In this document: in pieces, positions 58,650 to 64,000 of the stretch
Layout: the number at the start of each line of letters is the position of its first letter
Numbering within the stretch: position 1 is the stretch's first letter
Position numbers and translations under genes: made by a program
Assembly: GCF_047238125.1 (NCBI RefSeq)
Contig: NZ_JBDFMH010000001.1
Span: forward strand, 2,480,001 to 2,544,000
Origin: JBDFMH01 sp047238125
GTDB taxonomy: Bacteria; Pseudomonadota; Alphaproteobacteria; Sphingomonadales; Sphingomonadaceae
DNA: 64,000 bases
Direction: 5' to 3'
The notes under the pieces: model-generated
The model's database searches: none
Told to the model about the DNA's origin: nothing
The model's input: the letters and a program-made list of their open reading frames with translations, nothing else

Positions 58650-60149
58650 CTACCCGCCGATTGCCTTTTGCCGGCGGCGCTGCACCGACGATCCGAACCC
58701 AAGCGCCTCGCGATATTTGGCGACCGTGCGGCGAGCGATGTCGAAGCCGCGTTCCTTTAACAGATCGACCAGCTTGTCGTCCGACAGGATCGTCGCGCCC
58801 TCGCCCGCGATCAGCCGGCTGATATGGCTCTTCACAGCCTCCGCCGAGGCCGCATCGCCGCCATCGGCGGACTGGATCGCCGAGGTGAAGAAATATTTGA
58901 GCTCGAACAGGCCGCGCTCGCACATCAGATATTTGTTCGACGTCACCCGGCTGACGGTCGATTCGTGCATGCCGATCGCATCCGCAACGGTCTTCAGCGT
59001 CAGCGGACGCAGATGCTCGACACCCTTCAGGAAGAACGCCTCCTGCTGCTTCACCAGCTCGGTCGAAACCTTGATGATCGTGCGCGCGCGCTGGTCCAGC
59101 GCCTTCACCAGCCAGTTGGCGGATTGCAGGCAATCGCCCAGCCACGCCTTCGATGCCTTGTCCTGCGGGCCGCGCGACAGTTCCGCATAATAGCCGCGAT
59201 TGACGAGCAGCCGCGGCAGCGTGGCGTTGTTCAGCTCGATCGCCCAGCCCGTGCGGGTGCGCGCGATGAAGATGTCGGGCGAGACCGCTTCGATCCGCGC
59301 GCCGCCGAAGCGTAGCCCAGGCTTCGGATCATAGCCGCGCAGCTCGCGCAGCATGTCCGCCAGATCTTCGTCGTCTACCTGACACAGCCGGCGCAGCTGC
59401 GGCAGCGCGCCGCGTGCGACCAGATCGAGATTGTCGATCAGCCGGGCCATGCAGGGATCGTAGCGATCGGCCTCGCGCGCCTGCAGCGCCAGGCACTCGG
59501 CCAGCCCGCGCGCGCCGACGCCGGTCGGCTCGAACCCCTGGATCGCCGCCAGCACCGCCTCGACCCGCACCAGCGCGACGCCGAGGCGTTGCGAGACGTC
59601 GAGCAGCCCGGCGGTCAGGTAACCGGCCTCGTCGATCAGATCGATCAGGTGCCGCGCGATCGCCAGATCGCTGCCGGACAGCACCATGCCAGCCTGGGCG
59701 AGCAGATGATCCTGCAGCGACAGCGTTTCGCCCGACAGGCTGTCGAGATCGAAGCCTTCGTCTCCGCCACTGCCGCCGATGCCGCCGTCGAGCCCAAGCC
59801 CACCATCCAGCCCGCGCGCCGAATCGGCAGCGCTGTCGTGATGGAAGGTCTCGGCATCATAATCGACATCGAGCGGGGCGTCGGCCGCGGCATCGCCCGC
59901 CTCGATCAGCCGATCGGCGGTGGCGGGTTCGTCCGGCATATCGCTCTCGGGCGCCTCGCCGGTGCCGGGCTCGCTGACCGGGCCGTCCTCGCGGCCCGCC
60001 TCCAGCAGCGGGTTCTTCTCGATCTCTTCAGCGATGAAGGTCTCGACCTCGAGGTTGCTGAGCGCCAGCAGCTTGATCGCCTGCTGCAGCTGCGGCGTCA
60101 TCACCAGCGATTGCGACTGGCGCAGATCGAGGCGCGGGGCGAGGCTCAT
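58650..60149 (-). CDS. rpoN: RNA polymerase sigma-54 factor
   Basis: 499 residues. The N-terminal activator-interacting region is LDLRQSQSLVMTPQLQQAIKLLALSNLEVE (about 8-37). A long acidic region II (about 60-140) follows, then the core-binding domain, a helix-turn-helix (TLKTVADAIGMHESTVSRVTSNKY) and the RpoN box ARRTVAKYRE near the C-terminus. It directs transcription of genes with GG/GC promoters together with AAA+ activators. It lies 27 bases after lptB; the hpf and ptsN genes that often follow are absent. Confidence 0.96.
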   Translation of the reverse strand: MSLAPRLDLRQSQSLVMTPQLQQAIKLLALSNLEVETFIAEEIEKNPLLEAGREDGPVSEPGTGEAPESDMPDEPATADRLIEAGDAAADAPLDVDYDAETFHHDSAADSARGLDGGLGLDGGIGGSGGDEGFDLDSLSGETLSLQDHLLAQAGMVLSGSDLAIARHLIDLIDEAGYLTAGLLDVSQRLGVALVRVEAVLAAIQGFEPTGVGARGLAECLALQAREADRYDPCMARLIDNLDLVARGALPQLRRLCQVDDEDLADMLRELRGYDPKPGLRFGGARIEAVSPDIFIARTRTGWAIELNNATLPRLLVNRGYYAELSRGPQDKASKAWLGDCLQSANWLVKALDQRARTIIKVSTELVKQQEAFFLKGVEHLRPLTLKTVADAIGMHESTVSRVTSNKYLMCERGLFELKYFFTSAIQSADGGDAASAEAVKSHISRLIAGEGATILSDDKLVDLLKERGFDIARRTVAKYREALGFGSSVQRRRQKAIGG

Positions 60150-60176
60150 GAACGGATCGCGCGACCAGCCATCCGG

Positions 60177-60956
60177 CTAGAGCGAGAAGCCCTCGCCGAG
60201 ATACAGGCGGCGGACATCCTCGTTGGCCACCAGCGCTTCGGGGCTGCCCTGGAACAGCACCTTGCCATCATAGATGATGCAGGCGCGATCGACGATGTCG
60301 AGCGTCTCGCGGACATTATGGTCGGTGATCAGCACGCCGATGTCGCGCCGCTTCAGATCCTTTACCAGATCGCGGATGTCGGCGATCGAGATCGGATCGA
60401 TGCCGGCAAACGGCTCGTCGAGCAGCATGATCGAGGGATCGGCGGCCAGCGCGCGCGCGATCTCGCACCGCCGCCGCTCGCCACCGGACAGCGCCATCGC
60501 GTTCGAATCGCGCAGATGGGTCAGGTGGAATTCGCCGAGCAGTTCCTCTGCCCGGCGATTACGCGCCTTGGCGTCCGGCTCGGCCAGTTCCAGCACCGCC
60601 ATGATGTTCTGGAATACCGTCAGCCCGCGGAAGATCGAGGTTTCCTGCGGCAGATAGCCGAGCCCCAGGATCGCGCGGCGATACATCGGCAGCCCGGTGA
60701 TGTCCTCGCCATCCAGCAGGATCCGCCCGGCATCCGGCCGCACCAGGCCCATCACCGAATAGAAGCAGGTGGTCTTGCCCGCGCCGTTCGGGCCGAGCAG
60801 CCCGACGACTTCGCCCTGCGCGACATCGAGGCTGACATCGGACAGCACCTGCCGCCGATCATAGGCTTTCGCGATCGAGACGATCGACAGCCCGCGCGCA
60901 ACGGCCTGGCCGTCGGCGCTGGGAGCGGAAAGATCGAGGATCGCAGGGTCGTTCAT
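60177..60956 (-). CDS. lptB: LPS export ABC transporter ATP-binding protein
   Basis: 259 residues. Walker A GLLGPNGAGKTTCFY (about 53-67), VRPDAGRILLDGEDIT, signature LSGGERRRCEIARALAADP (about 155-173), Walker B IMLLDEPFAGID and the H-loop ITDHNVRETLDI identify LptB. With LptFG it powers LPS transport. It stands after lptC-lptA but separated from them by a DUF1801-type gene and a 144-base gap, so it may have its own promoter. Confidence 0.95.
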   Translation of the reverse strand: MNDPAILDLSAPSADGQAVARGLSIVSIAKAYDRRQVLSDVSLDVAQGEVVGLLGPNGAGKTTCFYSVMGLVRPDAGRILLDGEDITGLPMYRRAILGLGYLPQETSIFRGLTVFQNIMAVLELAEPDAKARNRRAEELLGEFHLTHLRDSNAMALSGGERRRCEIARALAADPSIMLLDEPFAGIDPISIADIRDLVKDLKRRDIGVLITDHNVRETLDIVDRACIIYDGKVLFQGSPEALVANEDVRRLYLGEGFSL

Positions 60957-61027
60957 GCCGGTTCCGTTCGGTTTCTACCGCAAATGGTTACCGGACGGTT
61001 TAGGCAGCGGCAACTGGCAGGTTTGTT

Positions 61028-61074
61028 GCATGCGCCCGGAATGTCCGATCCAGGATCGGGTCCCACTCGCATGC
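61028..61074. repeat. Nested inverted repeat upstream of lptB
   Basis: GCATGCG (61028-61034) faces CGCATGC (61068-61074). Between them CCGATCC (61045-61051) faces GGATCGG (61053-61059) around a single A. Both repeats are perfect. They lie in the 144-base gap between the DUF1801-like gene and lptB and could be an operator or a remnant of a repeat element. Confidence 0.5.
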
Positions 61075-61100
61075 GTCCGCGCCAATGGCCAGCCCGCTGA

Positions 61101-61532
61101 TCAGGCCGGCCCGGCGGGCGGGTACCGCCGGTTCATCTCGTCCCATGCGTCCGTCGCGATCTGCTCCAACACGGCCGGATCGATATCGGCGAGGCGGTTG
61201 ATGTAGAGACACGACTTGCCGATCCGGTGCTTGCCGAGGCGCGCGAGCCGATCCTCCTCGCCAGCCGCGCCGGTCAGCACGTAGAGGACCTGATTGGCCT
61301 TCCGCGGCGAGAATCCGAGCCGGCACATGGTGCCCGAATGGCCGCTGTCGTAGCGATAGTCATAGCTGCCGAAGCCGATGATCGACGGCCCCCACATCGC
61401 CGGTGGATGACCGGTGACGCGTTCGAGCATCGCCACGATCGCCTCCGCATCGGCACGTCGCTTCGGATCGTCTACGGCAGCGATGAAGTCATGGGGATCG
61501 GTAGGCGTAGGCTGCGTCTTGATCTTCGCCAT
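61101..61532 (-). CDS. DUF1801-family protein
   Basis: 143 residues from the ATG at 61532. The family pattern is ADAEAIVAMLERVTGHPPAMWGPSIIGFGSYDYRY (about 27-61) and LGKHRIGKSCLYINRLADIDPAVLEQI. DUF1801 proteins are small soluble proteins of unknown role. It begins 19 bases after lptA and so interrupts the usual lptA-lptB adjacency. Confidence 0.85.
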   Translation of the reverse strand: MAKIKTQPTPTDPHDFIAAVDDPKRRADAEAIVAMLERVTGHPPAMWGPSIIGFGSYDYRYDSGHSGTMCRLGFSPRKANQVLYVLTGAAGEEDRLARLGKHRIGKSCLYINRLADIDPAVLEQIATDAWDEMNRRYPPAGPA

Positions 61533-61551
61533 GACTGCCCGCTCCCCCTCG

Positions 61552-62106
61552 TCAGTTCCCGGTGCGTTGCGGGACGGTGAAGCGCCCCGTGACACGGCCG
61601 CCGCGCCCGGTCGACGTGGTGCCGGCCGCCCCGCCGACCGCGCTGCCGTCCACCGTCGCGCGGCCGGTGGTCAGATCGATCAGCAGCCGGCCGCCGCGCA
61701 CTTCGTTGGCTCCGCGGATCAGCGTGACGCCACCCAGCATCGTGATCAGCCGGCGATTGAGATCATAGATCGCGAAATTGCCGCGCGCGGTCTCGCTGGG
61801 GCTCTGCACCACCACACCGCCCGACGCATCGAGCCGCTGGATCTGCACGCCCGATCCTGCGCCATTGGCGTAAGAGACGTTCAGCCGCGACGCACTCATG
61901 TTCAGGGTGCCCTGCTTGACGCGGACATTGCCCGAGAACACCGCCTTGTCGGCACGGTCCTGCACCTCGATCCGATCCGCCTCGACATCGACGGGCGCGT
62001 TGCTGTCATGTCCCTTCAGCGCCGATGTCTGTGCGGCGAGCGGCGTGGCGCAGGCGAGCAGCAGAACGGGCAGCAAGGCGGGCGCGGAGCGGGTCATTCC
62101 GCTCAT
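61552..62106 (-). CDS. lptA: LPS transport periplasmic protein LptA
   Basis: 184 residues with a signal peptide (about 1-25, ALLPVLLLACATPLAAQ). The OstA-like domain has APVDVEADRIEVQDRADKAVFSGNVRVKQGTLNMSASRLNVSY (about 37-79) and a second strand repeat, ARGNFAIYDLNRRLITMLGGVTLIRG. The C-terminal tail is glycine- and threonine-rich. LptA forms the periplasmic bridge for LPS. Its ATG overlaps the lptC stop by 4 bases. Confidence 0.93.
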   Translation of the reverse strand: MSGMTRSAPALLPVLLLACATPLAAQTSALKGHDSNAPVDVEADRIEVQDRADKAVFSGNVRVKQGTLNMSASRLNVSYANGAGSGVQIQRLDASGGVVVQSPSETARGNFAIYDLNRRLITMLGGVTLIRGANEVRGGRLLIDLTTGRATVDGSAVGGAAGTTSTGRGGRVTGRFTVPQRTGN

Positions 62107-62741
62107 CTGGCGACCCCTTGAACGATACGCAAGCGGGCACGGCCATCCAAGCGCACGGTGCGCGCGGCCAGATCCGCCGACAGCCGGTTCGCGCTGAACG
62201 TGCCGAGCGGCATGCGCCCGTCGACCGCGCCGCCCGACACCGCCCGCCGGGTCTTCAGATCGACCGTCACGTCGCGCGTCTCGAGCCGGTAGCCGTCGGC
62301 CGCTGTCATCACCACCTGGCCATCGACCGCCACCTGTTCCCGTGACATGTCGTATCGGCCGGATCTGGCCCGAACCGTGGCGGGGCCGTCGCGCTGGACG
62401 ATTTCGGCAGCGAGATCGTTGAGCCGGACGACCGGATCGCGCGAGCTTACCTGCACGGCCGATCCGGCCTTCAACGCGAAGGGCTGACCGCGCGAATCGG
62501 TGCCCCGATACAGCGCATCGGCGACGCGCATCCGTTCCTTGGCGACCTGCACGCGATCCTTGGCCAGCACGAACGAAATATCGCGGCCGCCCAGCAGCGG
62601 CGCGGTCAGCAGGAACAGGAACAGCAGCACCACCGCCACCGGCAGCACGATGCGCAGGATACCGATCAGCCGATCATGGCTGCTGCCCGCCATCGCCCAG
62701 CGCTGGCGCTGCGACCGCGCAAGCTGGGCCGCTTCAGACAT
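62103..62741 (-). CDS. lptC: LPS export protein LptC
   Basis: 212 residues. An N-terminal transmembrane anchor (LIGILRIVLPVAVVLLFLFLLTAPLL, about 25-50) is followed by the LptC periplasmic domain (RVADALYRGTDSRGQPFALKAGSAVQ and VDGQVVMTAADGYRLETRDVTVDLKTRRAVSGG). It passes LPS from LptBFG to LptA. It follows the ribonuclease D gene by 20 bases. Confidence 0.9.
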   Translation of the reverse strand: MSEAAQLARSQRQRWAMAGSSHDRLIGILRIVLPVAVVLLFLFLLTAPLLGGRDISFVLAKDRVQVAKERMRVADALYRGTDSRGQPFALKAGSAVQVSSRDPVVRLNDLAAEIVQRDGPATVRARSGRYDMSREQVAVDGQVVMTAADGYRLETRDVTVDLKTRRAVSGGAVDGRMPLGTFSANRLSADLAARTVRLDGRARLRIVQGVAR

Positions 62742-62761
62742 GGGGGGCAGCCGCCGGGCGA

Positions 62762-63379
62762 TCAGGCATGGGCGAAGATATCGATCTCCGGCCAGCCGGC
62801 CAGATCGAGCTCGGCGCGGGCAGGCAGGAAATCGAAGCAGGACTGCGCCAGCGCCGCGCGCCCCTCACGCTCAAGTCGCTCGTCGAACCGCAGCTTCAGC
62901 TGGTGCAGGAACCGCACGTCCGACGCCGCGTAATCCTTTTGCGCGTCGCTCAGTTCGGGCGCGCCCCAATCGGAAGACTGCTGCTGCTTGGAAATGTCCT
63001 GGCCCAGCATCTCGCGCACGAGTTCCTTCAGCCCGTGGCGATCGGTGTAGGTCCGCACCAGCCGCGAGGCGATCTTGGTGCAATAGACCGGCGCTGCCAT
63101 CACCCCCAGATAATGGCGGATCGCGGCCAGATCGAACCGCGCGAAATGATAGAGCTTCAGCCGTGCCGGATCGGCCAGCACCTGGCGCAGGTTGGGTGCC
63201 GAATAATCGCTGGCCGGGCCGAAGCGAACCAGATGCTCGTCACCCTGCCCATCAGAAATCTGGAGCAGGCACAGTCGATCGCGCGCGGACACGAGGCCCA
63301 TCGTCTCGGTGTCGATGGCTACGGGGCCGGGCGCCAGCACGTCGGCCGGCAGGTCTTCTTCGTGAAAATGAACTGTCAT
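62762..63379 (-). CDS. rnd: Ribonuclease D-like 3'-5' exonuclease
   Basis: 205 residues: only the DEDD exonuclease domain, without the HRDC domain of E. coli RNase D. VAIDTETMGL (about 20-29, Exo I), HFARFDLAAIRHYLG (about 78-92, Exo II) and YAASDVRFLHQLKL (about 149-162, Exo III with tyrosine) are present. It trims stable RNA 3' ends. It heads the lpt-rpoN gene run, as in many alphaproteobacteria, and has a well-placed candidate promoter. Confidence 0.9.
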   Translation of the reverse strand: MTVHFHEEDLPADVLAPGPVAIDTETMGLVSARDRLCLLQISDGQGDEHLVRFGPASDYSAPNLRQVLADPARLKLYHFARFDLAAIRHYLGVMAAPVYCTKIASRLVRTYTDRHGLKELVREMLGQDISKQQQSSDWGAPELSDAQKDYAASDVRFLHQLKLRFDERLEREGRAALAQSCFDFLPARAELDLAGWPEIDIFAHA

Positions 63380-63384
63380 ACCCC

Positions 63385-63413
63385 CGCATAGGCGTGGGCG
63401 GCCCGCGGCTCAA
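63385..63413 (-). promoter_or_regulatory. Candidate promoter of the rnd-lpt unit
   Basis: On the minus strand TTGAGC (63413-63408) and TATGCG (63390-63385) are 17 bases apart. The rnd ATG (63379) follows 5 bases after the -10 box, giving a leaderless or nearly leaderless transcript. The -35 element overlaps the terC stop codon. Confidence 0.45.
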
Positions 63414-64000
63414 TGCCCGGCGGACCCGGATCCGCCCGCTGCGGCACGGCGCACCTGCGCCCGCCGCGACCAGATGTTGAGGGCTTCCACCCCGGCCGAA
63501 AAGGCCATCGCTGCATAGATATAGCCCTTGGGCACATGCGCGCCGAAGCCTTCCGCGATCAGCACCATGCCGATCATCAACAGGAAGCCGAGCGCCAGCA
63601 TCACCACGGTGGGGTTGCGGTGAATGAAGCTGGCCAGCGGATCCGCCGCCAGCAGCATCGTGCCGACGGCGACCAGCACCGCGATCACCATCACCGGCAG
63701 ATGTTCGGTCATGCCGACCGCAGTCAGGATCGAATCGATCGAGAAAACCAGATCGAGCAGGATGATCTGGACGATCGCAGCCCCGAACCCGAGCGCCGCC
63801 ACCGTCTTCTTCTCGAACAGGTCGTCGGTCGGCGCGGTATCGACGGCATGATGGATTTCCTTGGTCGCCTTCCAGACGAGGAACAGGCCGCCCGCGATCA
63901 GGATCAGATCGCGCCACGAGAAGACCGTCTCGAAACTGGGCTGACCGGTCGCGGTCGGGGGGCCGCTGATCCCCAGGTCGAACACGGGCGTGGTCAGCCC
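63410..64000 (-). CDS. TerC-family membrane protein, 5' end outside window
   Basis: The C-terminal part of a TerC-type protein, open to the window edge; the frame beyond 63985 reads on (LTTPVFDLG), so the GTG at 63985 is probably not the real start. FSWRDLILIAGGLFLVWKATKEIHH, AAIVQIILLDLVFSIDSILTAVGMTEHLPVM with the conserved acidic residues in a membrane helix, and IHRNPTVVMLALGFLLMIGMVLIAEGFG are typical. TerC-like proteins are linked to tellurite resistance or metal (Mn) export. About four transmembrane segments are visible. Confidence 0.88.
   Translation of the reverse strand, partial: GLTTPVFDLGISGPPTATGQPSFETVFSWRDLILIAGGLFLVWKATKEIHHAVDTAPTDDLFEKKTVAALGFGAAIVQIILLDLVFSIDSILTAVGMTEHLPVMVIAVLVAVGTMLLAADPLASFIHRNPTVVMLALGFLLMIGMVLIAEGFGAHVPKGYIYAAMAFSAGVEALNIWSRRAQVRRAAAGGSGSAGH

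Overview
The window is GC-rich chromosomal DNA with the gene content and order of an aerobic alphaproteobacterium of the Sphingomonadales, most likely Sphingomonas or a close relative. Supporting this are the plsX-fabH-ihfA-merR block, the argH-lipoprotein-lysA-galU block, the rnd-lptC-lptA-lptB-rpoN block, an alpha-type SspB, egtBD, PEP-CTERM proteins with exosortase-A accessory genes, and several families of palindromic intergenic repeats. About 73 protein genes are packed on both strands, often with 4-base start/stop overlaps. I see no rRNA, tRNA, CRISPR array or prophage. No gene-free stretch exceeds about 225 bases; the longest, 43297-43518, carries a promoter and structured leader for rpmF.

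Layout. 1-9.1 kb holds the 3' end of a propionyl-CoA carboxylase alpha gene and, facing it, a branched-chain acyl-CoA (valine) degradation operon with an embedded PHA synthase. Upstream lie a GIY-YIG gene bounded by inverted hairpin repeats and an acylating aldehyde dehydrogenase. 9.3-16 kb: LysR regulator, glutathione transferase, yggT-folD-marC, argB, a queuosine-precursor transporter and a nucleoside transporter. 16-22 kb: MerR/TipAS regulator with a CPBP protease, ergothioneine genes egtBD, gluQRS-HIG1-cobalamin adenosyltransferase, an HNH nuclease. 22-31 kb: PEP-CTERM protein, ABC-2 exporter, ppc, two exosortase-A-associated genes, a truncated siroheme-synthase-like gene. 31-36.6 kb: galU, lysA, lptM-like, argH, then a TlpA-like lipoprotein and an exported unknown. 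36.6-43 kb: recF, glcB, gamma carbonic anhydrase, small lipoproteins, metallo-hydrolase, CDF transporter, MAPEG protein. 43.5-46.5 kb: rpmF, plsX, fabH, ihfA, merR. 46.5-50.3 kb: three-subunit molybdenum hydroxylase. 50.3-54.7 kb: YbaN, MATE pump, two small unknowns, fumC, sspB. 54.8-58.5 kb: his genes with a YciI-like gene and a 59-residue PEP-CTERM mini-protein. 58.6-64 kb: rpoN, LPS-transport genes, ribonuclease D and a partial terC.

How the parts connect. Valine breakdown gives propionyl-CoA, the substrate of PccA; ppc, fumC and glcB are anaplerotic, TCA and glyoxylate-cycle enzymes. PlsX/FabH, LptABC, GalU and the LptM-like protein serve the envelope.

The most interesting signal is a repeat system. 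The GIY-YIG gene at 7331-7639 is bounded by inverted copies of a hairpin, and an ORF-less inverted doublet of the same hairpin lies at 35753-35831. This resembles the relation between RAYT transposase genes and REPIN doublets, but with a GIY-YIG protein. Other notable items are the 59-residue protein made almost only of a signal peptide plus a PEP-CTERM signal, and the hairpin/U-run leader before rpmF.
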